Source: Paraescarpia echinospica (Eukaryota > Annelida > Polychaeta > Sabellida > Siboglinidae). From it: a stretch of 64,000 nt of DNA. Below the pieces are notes generated by a model that worked only from the letters and a program-made list of their open reading frames with translations, ran no database searches and was not told the DNA's origin. The stretch spans positions 46,697,793 through 46,761,792 of the forward strand of contig CM034541.1 of NCBI GenBank assembly GCA_020002185.1, written 5' to 3'. Below, piece by piece: positions 49,469 through 63,400 of the stretch; the first letter of the stretch is position 1, and each line of letters begins with the position of its first letter. Both the position numbers and the translations under genes were made by a program.

Positions 49469-52400
49469 CCATCCTCGCCCACCAGGGGTCGCTGCTGCTG
49501 ATTACGTCAGTGCCAGCCAGCAGTACCCCCTGGCTGATCGCTTTGCGAAACTCTGAATTTAAGCTCAGCCTATGAAATCGCTCGGTAGATCAATGGATCT
49601 CGGTAGGTCAGGTGGTCATAATAAAACCAATTTCAACCAACCATGGCTCGTGTTACATGCACAAATTTAGGGAGTCTTGGGTTTTGGTTATCCATTTCCG
49701 GACGTTGCAGCCTTGATGGATTGTCTATAGACAGCTCTTTCGTTTGCCATTCTCCCCACTCGCCAGACGTCTGTTCCCAACCATTCCTCTATGTCCTTCT
49801 CCCATTGTCTCCTAGGTCTTCCTCTGCTTCTGCTGCCTTCCACTGTTCCTTCCATTATTAGTCTCTCTAGAGATTGATGCCGTTTCATATGGCCGAAATA
49901 ACTTTCTATAACACTTGTTTTCAAATGCATTTATACGTTTAGTAATGTTCTTATTAAGAGTCCAGGTTTCGCATCCATATGTAGCCGTTGGAAATATGCC
50001 AGCTCGGATAATTCGTAGTTTCATATCTTTGTTCGTTGCTTTCCACAGCTTCTTCATCTCCGTCAACTTTTTACTCGCCATTGCCAACCTCCGCTTGATC
50101 TCTTTCGTCCCATTTCCACCCTCTTCTATCAGTGACCCCAGATATTCAAAACGTTCCACTTGTTCTATTTCCTCGCCACCTACTGTGACCTCTTATGGTT
50201 CTCGACATTTCTTCACATCCATAATCTTAGTCTTCTTTACGTTTAATTTCAATCCTTTCATCTCGCTGTGCTCTTTAACAGTAGTTGTGAGTTTATCAAA
50301 TCCTTCTTTTGTATCGGATATAAACGCTGTGTCACCGGCATATCACAATTAATATATATCCTGTCCATTCACTTTCAGTCCATTAAAATACTTGCTTCTC
50401 GTGTCAGTGTCGACCTCTCTCATGACATTCTCTGTGTATAGACTGAATAGATGGGGGGACAAAATGCACCCATATCTCACTCCCTTGCCGACTGGGAACC
50501 AATCTGTGGTACCACACTCTAATCTAACTGCAGACTGCTGTCCAACATATAAATGTTGGATAAGTTATGTAATTTGCTGGCCAAATCCCATGTGTATCAA
50601 GGTTTTCCAGAGTTGTTGATGACTAACATCATCAATAGCTTTTGAATAATCTATGAAACAGATCCTAAGGTCATGGTTGAATTCTCTGCATTTTTGAATT
50701 AACATCTTCAGGTTGAAAATGTGATCTCTTGTTCCTCTTCCAGTCCGGAAACCAGCTTGTGTTCTGTTGACTTCACATTCTAATTTTGTTGTGATTCTCT
50801 TCATTATGATTTTTAGCATAATTTTGCTCGCATGGCTAATGAGGGATTTAGTCCTGTGGTTTGAGCAATCTTGTATGTCACCTTTTTTCGGTATTGGTAT
50901 AAGGACGGCTCGTTTCCAGTCCATGGGCCATGTTCCACTTTTCCATATTTTCTTGCATAGTCTGTGATAGATATCCGCGCCTGCTTCGCCACTTGCTCTT
51001 ATTAGCTCTGCAGTGATGTGATCAGTGCCAGGCGATTTTCCGTCTTTTAGGCGTTTTATTGTCCACTCCACCTCTGAACGCAAAGGCTCAAGTTCATCTT
51101 CTGGTTCTGTCCATTTCCTGCCTTCACCCATGTCTGCCTCTTTTGTTTCTTCTTTCTTAAACATGCTTTCACAGTATTGCTTCCATCTTTCAAGTATGTC
51201 ATCGCTTTCTGTCAGAATCATTCCCGTTTCATCTTTAATAACGCCAAGTCCAGGTTTGAACGGCTGTGTCATAGACTTGATTTCCTCGAACATATTGCGA
51301 CTATCGTTCCTTCTCATACATATTTCTATCTTTTCACATTTCGTCTCTAGATATTTCTTCTTGTATTCCTTACAAATTCGTTTAATTATCTTGCACTTCT
51401 CTCTGTATTTCTCATGATAATTCTCAATCATTCCTTTGTTCTTCTTTAACTCTTTCCTTTCTTCAATCATCTGTAGTGTGTCTTTGCTTATCCATGGTTA
51501 TTTCTGCCTCCTCTTTTTTAGTGAAGTGTTTGTCAGCTGATTCCATAATGATATTCCTAATGTCTACTGCCAACTCCTCTGGTTCCTTGTCGTCAGCCAC
51601 TGTCTGTAATACTTCAAAACGGTTCATAACCTCTACTCGGTATCCTTCTGTGATATCACTGACGTCATACCTCACTATCTCTTTCCCTCTCTTCATCTTT
51701 CTTAATTTTATCGCAATCTTGGCGCTTAACAATTCATGGTCAGAGCCACAATCTGCTCCCGGTAATGTCTTTGCATTAAACACAGACGTCCTCCATCGTT
51801 TTGGTATCAGTATAAATTCGACTTGATTTCTGTTCCGACCATCTGGTGTTGTCCAAGTTGATATTGTTTGAAGAAAGTAATAGTGATCATCAGTTCATTC
51901 TCTATCATAAACTCAACAAGTCTATCTCCTCTCTCATTTCTCTCTCCTAGTCCATATTTCCCGATATTTCCATTCTCTTCTTCGTTTTGACAACTGCCAA
52001 CTTTTGCATTGAAATCGCCCAGCAGTACTACCATATATCTCCTGTTTACCTTGTCAACTGTTCTTTGCAGTGTATCATAAAATGTTTCTATTGCTTCGTC
52101 GTCTGCAGTGCTCGTTGGTGCATAAATTTTAATGCATGTTATATTCGTGGGTTTTGCTCGTATTCGTATGGTAATAATTATGTCTTTGACCGGATTGTAT
52201 ACTAATAGTGCATTTTCAGTTTCCTTTGATAGATAGAATGCAACACCACTCATCCCTGGGTTAATCGCCCCTGAGTACACAAACTTTCCTCCTGAATCGG
52301 GGCGAAAGTGTCCTTGTCCGGCCAATCTGTGTTCCGCAATCCGTAATATATCTATCCCATATCTTTCTGCTTGCGATGTTACCATTTGTAGTGTCCTATG

Positions 52401-53354
52401 ACTCGTTTTTTCTTATGTTCCATGTTGCCACACGGATTTTCCCTTTTAGCTTTTTGCTGCTGGTTTTACCTCCCGCTCAGTCGGGCATACTACCGTCATC
52501 AGCTCTGGCGTTACTTCCAACATCTCCAAGCTCTTCCCCAGTATGTGTCGTCCTATCCAGCCTGGGGGCTCACCACTAGGACCTCTCTTACTGTCTGTAT
52601 CCTCAATCAAGGTTTCTTGGGCTAATACAGCGGTAGTTGCCCTTTGCTTTCCGCTGGTTTGTGTATGGTTAACTCCATTATTCCTTGACTAAAAAGTCTT
52701 GCACCACAGGACAGCGCGTCACCGGTCCTTCCACGTGTGTCTTGGTAGGTACCTTGCAGCCTGGTGAAAGGCTGTTGCTGTTTCGCATTTGTAGCCGGGG
52801 TGCAGCCAATCGGCTGGCCGCCTACACCTCCAAGACAGTCTTTATGTACTGAGGGCAGACGTCCCTCGACTTAATAGGCAATAGCCTACACGCCTTACTC
52901 GTGTAGTTTTGTTCTTCAGCCGAGACCATTGCCCGGGGTATGGCCACTGCCGTACACTAGCAGTTCCTAGGAGCCATACATGAGCTAGATAGACTGTGGG
53001 AACCAGTGGTTAGAGCCTCCACAGAAGTGGAGCGGCTGCCCATCACCAAAGGGACTATCCCTCCAGGTTCTAGCCTACACCCCAGAAGGGAGTAGAAGCA
53101 ATTAATCGAATACACAAATCACAATACCGCCCAGCTGCTCGTACTAATGGGCGGACGGGTCTTTATATATTGGGATTCCAAGAAGTCGTTTATTTGTCTT
53201 CAAATTGGGGCAGGTATTTGCGCTGTTCTTACGGGTGATGCAGTCGCGACTGGCGAAGTCGATTACTACTTTGACTCAGCTAACTTCCGCACTTCGTGTA
53301 GGAGATCAGCCAGGGCTAGTTTTGACTGGCAAACAGCCCTGGCTTGCGAGGATG
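49469..53354. mobile_element. TIR-bounded element inserted in a PLAT exon (copy A')
   Basis: Same insertion, ends and ATCCGAC flanks (49462-49468 and 53355-53361) as 19593-23478. Confidence 0.65.
49566..53136 (-). mobile_element. Dead LINE nested in the TIR element, copy A'
   Basis: Endonuclease 52385-51807, linker with SDH 51783-51463, reverse transcriptase 51470-50565, C-terminal part 50159-49688. The TGA plus YAGD defect is identical to copy A; only a few substitutions separate the two copies. Confidence 0.8.
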
Positions 53355-53854
53355 ATCCGACACAACGATGCTGGTAGTGGACCGTCCTGTTTCCTAAGGA
53401 AGGTCTACGTCTACAACAGAGCCATGAAGTTCAACTATCGATGTGTGTGCAATTGCTGGATGTTTTCACATGACCTTTCCAAAATATTTAACTGCAACAA
53501 AATATAGTGCTGTATCTTCGCTGTTGTGGGTTTCGTTTTCCGAGACCATATGAACAGTTATTGTTCCATAATTAAAATATCATATTCATCAATAAAACAT
53601 TTGTTGAATGCAGCAATAAGTGTTATTTGAGTTTATTTCTCTTGGGAGTAATACTGGTATGCAATATAAAAGGAAGGACTGTCCAGTGCGTTTACAAAGA
53701 AATAAATCATAATAATTTATATGATTACAGTCAATTCTGAAAACTCGTGCAATATGTCTTCAACTGAATAACCGTCAGCGTCAACAAAAGCATACCATCA
53801 ATATAATTAAATTTAAAATTGAGTAGAGTGTGAGATATACTATTGTAATCGAGT

Positions 53855-54275
53855 TTGTGTGCGTGAGTGCGTGTGCGCGTGTGTGCGTGTGCGTGTGTGC
53901 GTGTGTGCGTGTGTATGTGCGTGTAAGTCCTTATGTGTGTGCGAGTGTGTGTGCGTGTGTGTGCGTGTGTGTGCGCGTGCGTGTGTGTGCGCCTGTGTAC
54001 GCGAGTGTGCGCGTGTGCGGGTGTGTGTGCGTGTGCGCGTGTGCGTGTGTGTGTGCGTGTAAGGTCTTATGTGTGTGTGCGTGTGTGTGTGTGTGTGTGT
54101 GCTTGTGTGTGTTTGTGTGTGCCTGTGTGTGCTTGTGTGTGCTTGTGTGTGCTTGTGTGTTTGTGTGCTTGTGTGTACGTGTGTGCGAATGTGGGTGTGT
54201 GCGTTTGTGCGTGTGTGTGCGTGTGCGTCTGCGTGTGCGTGTGTTTGTGCATGTATGTATGTTTGCGAGTGTGTT
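53855..54275 (+). repeat. GT/GC-rich microsatellite, copy A'
   Basis: Counterpart of 23980-24385 with several unit gains and losses. Confidence 0.92.
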
Positions 54276-55669
54276 AATGTTTTCCCCTTAGCAGCTGGAA
54301 TTTCGAGCACCAAACTTTCTTCGACCTCAGGGATTGAATATATTACTCCATATATGTCAAGATTCCCACCTTTTTTGTGATTACTCGGCTGTCTGGAATG
54401 CAAAACATAATGCGCGCATAAAACGTAAAACGTAACTTACAGCCCGGCGTACACAATGCAACTTTTGTTGTAAGTCGGGTGTTTTGCCGACTTAAACCGG
54501 TTTGTTGCTAATGTGCGCGGGTCTAAATACTTGCTAAAACTTATGTCTGTTGTTGTCCAGACCAACACAACAAAAGTCCGTATTAACGGTTTAGTCAAAC
54601 ACTTATCTACTTAAAATGATAGGATCCGGTTACAGTTGAAGTGGAAGTTTCCAAGAATCAGCACCGCTACTTGGTTTTCAGTCAAACGTTGAATACCGAA
54701 TCCTGCGTCTATACTAACTTAGTGAAGTTAATCGACACCGTTTTGTGTTTAACTTTTATTTGTACAACCGATTGAGCGGATGGTGTATTTCGTCCGCAGA
54801 CATTTATTCTTTTGCGATGTTGTTGCAAGCGAAATACTACAGTAACCCCGAGGTAAGGCATGCGCATGAATATGTGCACATGTTTTATATATGAAATTTG
54901 CATCAACTTTGTTGTGTGTTTAGAACTACCTGTTGCTGCGTAATGACTATTGTTCTGTATCGGCATAATGATCCATAATTCGAGATACTAAAAAGTAGTT
55001 CCTGTTCCGCCATTTTGTAGTTATGTCGTACTTTGTCAATATATTGTGAGTTTAGACGAAATACGCTACACTGGCGACGATGATGACTCAAAGAACTCGT
55101 CAGTCCACTTGCACAGGTCGGTAGAAGAAAAGTGGTGAACTGTCACGCTGGTACAAGTGTGCGTTGACTTGTGTCGAACTTTGAAGTGCTAGGAACTCCG
55201 GTAAAAACGTGTTAACGTATTCGCTGCAATGGCCGCCCCATTGACACAATATTAATGTTTGCATGTTTGCTGTCTTCCCATTGTCCTTCTCGTCTGTTCT
55301 CCCACGTAACAGATTTCTAAATGGCGAGGTTTGCCGCAGATGTATGGCGAGACAAAACTAATGTCAAGATGACCTCGACAAAGACGCTGTGATGCCTTCT
55401 TTATCGTATTGCTCTATGCATAGGTTTTTTTTATGAAAACGTAATTTATTTTCACCGAAACACAATTTACTCTGTTTACAACACCGTACACACTCTAACT
55501 GATAGGCGTATTGCATTTCAGTGGAATTGTCATTATCTGCCAGAGGCGGTGAAAAGTAGCAACCTATCTGCAATAAATCAAAACAATATATGATGTTCTT
55601 GCACGCAAATATGCATGCAATTTGCAAATTATTTGTCCCATCATGACAGCAGTTTGTGGTGTAGCACAG

Positions 55670-56630
55670 TCGGCATAGATCATCATCATCAACATCATCA
55701 TCATTGTCAGCAGTAGTGTCCTGTGATTGGACAAAAGCCTCAGCATGTCATTTCCAAATCTGCCTGTCTTGCGCTATCCCCAGCCAAATGGTTCCCTTCC
55801 AGTACTCGTCTAGTTCGTCTCTCCACCGTCTCGCCGGTCTTCGTTTCCCTTCGTAAGTTCACCAGGTTGTGATACGCGATGTCCAACTGTTATCTCGTAG
55901 TTTGCAGGTGTGCCCTGCTCAGGTCCACTTGTGTCTTCTGATATATTCTACCACGTCTATGACCTTTGTCTTCTCTCTTACCCAGATGTTTGTTTTTCTT
56001 TCCCGTTATTTGATGTTTAACTTCTTTCCGTCTTTGTTTGTAGGCTGCTAACTTGTTCTTTGCCTGGATGGTGCGTGCCCATGTTTCCACGCCTTATGTC
56101 AACGCTAGAAATACGTATGAGTTGTAAACTTGTTTCTTCAAGCAGGTTCTAAAGTTACCCTAGAAGATGTCGCGGAGTTTGGCGAATGATGTCCAGCCGG
56201 CGTTGATTCTTCTTTGGAACTCCTTGCTTTGTTTTTTGTATATGTATATTAGTCCGTCATTTTCTAGCATCTCTTTTGTTTTCGGTGAAGCGAAGATTAC
56301 TATTTTTAAACCTCTGGTTTCCCTGGTCTTTCTTCGGAATATGCATTCGATTGTTGCCGTTAACAGCTTGGGCGATATGGTATCACCCTGCCGTAGTTCT
56401 CTCTTGATGTTGATCTTGTTGCTCTATTTGTGTAGGTGGGTTATCGCCGAGCTGTTGGTGTAGATGTCTTTCAGGAATTATATGTACACGTATTCTATCC
56501 CCTGTACTTGTACAGAGGTGAGTATTGCTTCAGTTTACACCGAGTAGAAAGCCTTCTCGTAGTCGAAGAAAGCAATGCAGAGCGGGAAATCATATTCTCG
56601 GCACTTTCAGTTGGTTTTCGGCATATATAG
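55670..56630 (-). mobile_element. Decayed 3' LINE fragment (copy A')
   Basis: Counterpart of 25780-26740 with the same stops and deletions. Confidence 0.65.
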
Positions 56631-57776
56631 TTTCCTAATTTTAATAACATATGCGCGCTAACGCGAGTGCGTGCGTGTGTTTGAGCATGCGAGTGAGGCC
56701 TTTGTAAAAAATCTTACCGCATGTTTGTAGTTCTTGTGAAAATCGTCGGAATGAGCTGTTCCTACTGGTCTAACTTGCCGGAGGGGTGGTGGTGTTGAAT
56801 ATCTTTCGTCGGAACTTCAGCGGTGCGCTGTCTCGAAGGCAGGTCGGGGGTGTTGTTGCAGATTTTTCGCCTGAAATTGAGCGGTTCAGCATGGTCTCTG
56901 GGAGAGTTTGTACGTACATGTTACTACTTTCGATCCACGCGTGCACCGAAACAAAACAGTTGTTTCGTAAATTCATTTGTTGTACCAATTAGGCCTACCG
57001 TTAGACATTAAGCACACCCTACAGAAAGGAAATATATTTCTTTCATGTCAGAATGCCATAAATAATGGAAAGTGTGAAACCGTTCGGCAAGGGACCCCGC
57101 TGCGCCTCAGTGGAGACGGTATTTACATAGTCAATGTCCCATATTTGGGCCTTTGAATGTCAAGATGACAGCAGCAAAGAAGCCAGTTTGACATATTTGT
57201 CACTGTAGTTAATTCCAATGTGTTTATTTTTCCATTCAAAACATATGTTACTGGTCATTTAATTCATGCATTAATAAAAACAAAATATAATAAGACGTGC
57301 TTATTCACGACAATACATGTATATAACGTGTATAATGGACCTGATATATCTGCACATTCAATCAGTAGTTGTTATAAATACTGTCTCGTGTCAACAATTG
57401 TTAATACAAGGCCAAGTTATTACAAGTAATGATTTTAAATTTCAACTGCACGAACAACGCCATTGCCACAGAAAGCCTGACGTCACCAATGCCTAGTCTT
57501 TCCAAATTGCCAGTTGTCTAGCGGAGAGTATTACTCTAATTTGCGTCGTCGATTTTGTTCGAACACGTCAGCTGACATATTCATTATGTATGTGTCAAGG
57601 AAACATGGACATTCGATGCCTCATAGCAGCGTCATTTTTAAAGACGCTCTCTGAGCTTATTGGTCAAACATTGGGGGAGTGTCTCAACATATCAGTTGCC
57701 GGGAACTGTGAGATTACACCAGATTATTCCACTTTGAAAATAAATGATCGGTAAACGACAAATGTGATATTGTTAA

Positions 57777-58121
57777 TTGTGCTTGCAAATGGTTAGATTG
57801 CATTAACTCTTTCATGTGTATGCCCACACCATTGCCTTTTGTTTGTTGTGCTTACATATGGTTAGATTGCATTAACTCTTTCATGTGTATGCCCACACCA
57901 TTGCCTTTTGTTTGTTGTGCTTACATATGGTTAGATTGCATTAACTCTTTCATGTGTATGCCCACACCATTGCCTTTTGTTTGTTGTGCTTACATATGGT
58001 GAGATTGCATTAACTCTTTCATGTGTATGCCCACACCATTGCCTTTTGTTTGTTGTGCTTACATATGGTGAGATTGCATTAACTCTTTCATGTGTATGCC
58101 CACACCATTGCCTTTTGTTTC
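57777..58121 (+). repeat. 69-bp minisatellite, 5 copies (copy A')
   Basis: Same unit as 27887-28576. The difference of 345 bp is exactly five units, which accounts for the offset change between the blocks. Confidence 0.97.
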
Positions 58122-58445
58122 CGTTTAAAATTACAGGTGTCAAATACAGACACTGAGAAGGCATAGACACCTCTACCAATTATACATGAAACATTTAGGC
58201 TCTACTTATGTTTTTTATTTATTTTGCTACAAAGTCTGCTTTCGTGTAAGTGCGTGGAATGCGTGTAAAGTCAACTAGGATAACCATTTTCAAAACATCT
58301 CTTAACATAAATCAGTGACTAAAACAAATCACCTGTTTGCCTAGATATGGCAGCTTGCCAGTCAGCCTGTTTCGTGGGCGTTACCTCGTTGACACAATAA
58401 CTAAATGTAACGATGTAAACAATTCCCCGTCGTACATCATGCGGG

Positions 58446-58452
58446 TATATAT
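58446..58452 (+). promoter_or_regulatory. TATA box of the second intact PLAT gene
   Basis: Same position relative to the start codon as in copy A. Confidence 0.5.
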
Positions 58453-58532
58453 CAGGGATGTGCCCACGGCTGCTGTCCACAACGCTACGAACTTGAAGAG
58501 AGTCAAACTCGAAGAACTTCCCCGGCCAAGAG

Positions 58533-61500
58533 ATGAGTACTCCACGACTCGTGTGCATAGCGTTGGTCAGCTTCCTGCTTGGCCAAGTGGACTCGTTGTC
58601 TTGGGGTCCGATTAATGTCGCTCTTCCAGGTATTTGAACCATTCCTGTAGCATTTTCGCAACTGAGGTATTCTTGTTATGCCTTTACATTTGTCGTAGAT
58701 CATCCAGATTGGCACTATTTATATGTGAATATTTAAACTGTTGTATTTGGCAATACGGTGGTTATGTCTTTAAATCGCCACTATCTCAGTGCCACGTGTA
58801 AAACATTTGTATTTCGTCGAGATGTAATACATTTGATTAATGTAGCATACTTCGTAGAACACATTCCTCAATGTATTCCAGGTTTTTAAAAATTCCCACG
58901 CCTTGAAAATAACACATTTGCGCATTTCTAATGTATACATTCGAAGCATTGAAACGAAACATCGATGACAGATTCGGTATTGAGGTGTTATCCCACCAAT
59001 AACGCACCTCCCATTATCCTAATTATCAGAAGTGTTTATCGTTCATATATGCACAGATATATGACACAACACAGTGTGATCTTCTCACAGCTTGCCAGTA
59101 CCGCATTAAGACGAGGACTGGCAACCTACCGGGCGCAGCAACCAATGCCATCGCGTATATTCGACTCTACGGGAGTGACGCAAACTGTGGGTGGAGACAA
59201 CTGAATACCAATGGCAACACGGTATCGGGGTGAGAATATATTATATAGTAACGGTTGCGAAAGTGTTATTTCCACTACAGTTGTGTAATTGTTTTGTTGT
59301 TCAATGTTGCCATCTAATGCTCCGTGTCAACAACCCCTTCTCTCCATATTCCACCTTCTAAAATTTACATTTACGCAATCATCCAATATCAGTTGTGGTC
59401 ATCCACATTTCCTGCCTTGATGTTTCTCAACCTCTTCTCTCCTCGGTAGGTAGGTTGCATGCCCGCATCCGTCCTGGTCAAGTAGCTAACCTACAGCATC
59501 AAACGTCTTACCAATCTTCCTGCTAAACTGCTTCGTAAAATACCATTAGCGTCTGATGTACATACCAATAGGCGATGTACTTAAAATACAAATGTAGTTA
59601 TTTATGGTTATTTACTTACGTTCTGTTTACGATGCGTATTGTTTTTGTCTGTCAGAGAAACATGGAAACACGGAGTGGTGAGCCTTTCGCCAGAGGGCGC
59701 CACTGTGGTGTTACGATCACATTAATGCCGCAGCTGGTTACAGCGGAAATTAAATGGGACATATTTGAACATCAAAGGGTATTGCAGTTAAATCAGCCTG
59801 ATTCGGCCATATTGCCAATACAGCTTGTTTTGAAACTGGACCTTTTGTTTACTGTTTGAACACGCTCAGGGGTCGTACCTTCCAAATTACAAACGTTGTT
59901 ACGGGCGTACTAAACACAATTTGGCGGGCGGTATACTTTCAACAAAGTAAGTATAGACTTAAGAACCTTATATTAATTCATAAATAAAACACGAGGAATA
60001 GACTTCCTCGTTTTAAGATTATCATTATGCTATTATGTAATGGCGACATCAGCTGCCATTGGTTGGTTGCTCCAAGGGAGTGTGTAAGCGAATGTGTCAT
60101 TATCATAGCGTTGTTTATTGCCCACGTAGCGTCAACTACTTCACCATCACGTGCCCGTGCCTGGGGTGCTTATTGAAGTTGAGGATGTGGCACAACAACG
60201 CAGGAGTTGGCCCGGCCTGGTACCTCAGGTACGTATGGGTCAGAAGGCTGCCGTCCTTCTTCGCGTACCAGAAGTTCCCATGCAACAAGTGGCTGTCGAG
60301 CGCAACTTCTCTGAACAGACTACTAACCGCGTCAAGTGAGTTCTTTAATAAGTAGTCGTGGTGTCGATACGTTGTTTGTGTAATTCACCGGGACATTACT
60401 TATGCGGCCGCACACGTTCTCAGTTCCAAGATACGCTAGGCATTACATGGGAAGACGGGGGGAGGGAGGGTGCCGTTCAAAAATTGCGGTAAAAGGACTG
60501 CGGGTCTAGGTGGCCATGTGCTCCTCATACCCGTGGATCCGGGTATGAGGTAGGCCTAGCTAGGTTCTTATATCGCGGTATCCAGTCCTTAGAACTGTTC
60601 AAAGTACTTTACACTTTACTCCCTGGCAGACCTGTTCAATCGAACACCTTTCAACTTATCTATGTCGTATTCAGCCAATCTGCAATTTCTGCACAAAAAC
60701 TATTCGTACACAAGATACTCATCATTGTTTGTAGCCAGTTACTCATTCATACAGCTGAGTGTACGAGAGCAACGTAGAGTTAGCGAACTTCCGAATATTC
60801 CAAACGGATGCAAAAGGAATCACACACGACATGTCTCTACTGAGAGTTCGATGCTCTAGTAGGTAGCTTCATGCCACAAATGGTTGGTCTGATATTCCAA
60901 AGTTGGTAGGTTTAGGGTTAGGGCAAGGTTGAATGATAAATATAGGGTTATAGCTAGGTTGAATGTTAGCATTAGGGTTAGGTTGAAGGTACTATTGACA
61001 ATATTTATATCGGGTATTTACAAGCAATTGTACGTGGCAGTGCAAAAAACGCGTCACGACGTTCAAACACCGCATTTCAGCACTTTACAGCAGGTGGCGT
61101 CCCCTTGCAAATGAAATATACGGAAATGCAATTGTTAGATGGTAAAAATTGCAAGTTCCACACAATATATTGGTGGGGGGATTAAACCAATGTTTTTACA
61201 CACATAACCTTTTTTGACCTTTCCAACATATTGCGCCGTGCATGAGAAGATAGTTGCTGTCGTTAGGAAATAAATATTTGTATCAACAAAAAATACTCGA
61301 TAACTGACTCGTTGTTTTCTAACAATGCTTACTTAGCTGAATGTCTCGAAAACACGTAGTTGTCAGAACCGTATGCAGGATGTTTAACTGGGATATGTTT
61401 AACTAACACATCGCAACTGGCGCAAGCACGAAGCGCCAAAACGTCCAGTTCAGGCACGTACATATGTTTGTTTGGCATCACACGTATTTGGAGCGCAGTG

Positions 61501-62435
61501 GCTAGAGCATTAGATAACCCGGATACGAAACATGAGCTTCCGTGCAGAACATTGGGGAAGTTCGTTCACTACACGTTGCTCCTGTTAACTTTATTGTATG
61601 AACGACTATCTGGTTATAGACAGTGGTGGTTATTTGTGTACGAATTGTCTTCGCGCGTTAATTGCAGCGTGGCTGAGTGCTTCTAAAAGAAGTCGAGATG
61701 GTGTTTGGTTCAACAAGACTGCCAGGGAGTAAAGTGTAAAGCGAGCAGGTCTGAGGATTGAATACTGTGCTGTATAAGAACATACCTTGCTTATTTTTTT
61801 ATTTCCGTTTCAGACACACCATACAGGATAAGGATCTCCACTGGGTCTCAATGGACTGCCGGAACTAACGCCCAGGTGCAGATTTCGCTGATATCCAACA
61901 CGATAGGGGCTCTCCCAGTGTCTTTGAACGGTGGCTTCCCGAGAGACTCGTAAGTAAAAAAACAGAACAGTGGGTGTGTGGATGAGTGGGTGGGTGTGTG
62001 GGTGTGTGCGTGCGTCCGTGCGTCCGTGCGTGTTTGGATGTGGGTGGTGTGCGCGAATATACGTGAGTGCGTGCGCATATCTGGGTTTGTATAATAATTG
62101 TATATATGCGCGCGTGTGATGCGCGCAGTGCGTGTGTAGTGTGTTCGTGCGTGTGAAGGTGTGCTCGGGTTTGAGATAATCGCATTATTCACATTTCCAT
62201 CAACAACGCATCTCTCCACTGCTTCAGGACGCGCACCTTCTACCGGAGGTTTCCCAATATCTGTCCGGTGAAGCAGGTTTACATCCGACACAACAATGCA
62301 GGAAGTGGACCGAACTGGTTCCTAAAGACGGTCAACGTCTACAACAGAGCCATGAAGATCAACTATCGCTGTGCGTGCGATTGCTGGATCATTTCGCCTA
62401 TTCTTTCCAAAACCCTTACCTGCCAGAAGACATAG
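58533..62435 (+). CDS. Secreted protein with two PLAT/LH2 domains, five exons, intact (copy A')
   Basis: Exons 58533-58629, 59091-59229, 60130-60335, 61814-61949 and 62228-62435 have the same lengths and phases as 28988-32834 and give 261 residues. Three replacements were noticed: Thr120 to Pro and Tyr121 to Ser in the loop before the last strands of PLAT 1, and Val242 to Ala in PLAT 2. The adjacent Thr-Tyr to Pro-Ser change comes from several substitutions within six bases, which looks like gene conversion or a selected patch rather than isolated drift. Poly(A) signals follow at 62538 and 62558. Promoter, signal peptide and introns match copy A. Confidence 0.82.
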
Positions 62436-62537
62436 TGCTGTATCTCGTGTCTCGATGTCGACTGCCCACTCATCACCGACTTGTCGCTGTTGTGGGTTTC
62501 GTTTTCGGACAACATCTGAACAGTTCGTTGTTCCATA

Positions 62538-62563
62538 AATAAAATATCATGTTCATCAATAAA
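62538..62563 (+). promoter_or_regulatory. Poly(A) signals of the second intact PLAT gene
   Basis: AATAAA at 62538-62543 and 62558-62563. Confidence 0.7.
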
Positions 62564-62929
62564 ACATTTGTTGAATGCATCAAAAAGTGTTATTTGACTT
62601 TATTCCACTTTTGTGTAATACTGGTATGCAATACACTAATAAGGAATGTCGAGTAAAATTGCAAATAAATTAATTTTAATAATTTTTATTATTACAGTAA
62701 ATTCTTAAAATTCGAGCAAACTTTTTATCTTAATCAAGTCTTCAGCTGAATTATTGCTCATCGTTAGCGTCTATAAAAGTATACCATAAATATTATAAAA
62801 TAAAAAATACCATGAATAAAAAAAAATTGAGCAGAATGTGCGATATTTTAATGTAATCGAGCTTGTGTGTGTGTGCGTGTTCGTGCGCGTACGTGTTTCA
62901 CGTGTGCAAGTGTGTGTGTGTACTTCACT

Positions 62930-63200
62930 TTGTGTCTCTCACTTTCTAACCTCCCTCTCTTTTTCTCTACCGCTCACCCTCCTCTGTCACTCTTTCTCTC
63001 CGTCCTTCCCCCCTGTCTCAACCCTCCTTCCAATCCTCTCTCTCTCCCTCCCTCACTCCCTCACTCACTTAAGCATTCACTCTCTCCCTCCCTCCCTCCC
63101 TTCCTCCCTCCCGCCCTCCCCCATCCTTCCCACCCTCCCTCCGTCACTCACTCACTCACTCACTCACTCACTCACTTATTCACTCACAGTTCAACATATA
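62930..63200 (+). repeat. CT-rich low-complexity tract, copy A'
   Basis: Counterpart of 33330-33600. Confidence 0.85.
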
Positions 63201-63400
63201 CCTGGAAAACATCATGCAAGAGGCATTAAGTGACTTCAGCATCTCCGTATCCATCGGAGGAAGACCTCTTCGGGGATGATATCGAACGTATGGGTGGCAA
63301 TCTATAGCGTCTGTCAAGTAACAAGGCATCCCGTCAGTTGACGGGCTTTTTAGTAACAATAAGATGTCCTAAGATAAATTAGAAGGGAATACGCATTGCA
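63188..63400 (+). mobile_element. LINE reverse-transcriptase fragment (copy A')
   Basis: Counterpart of 33588-33800. Confidence 0.5.
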
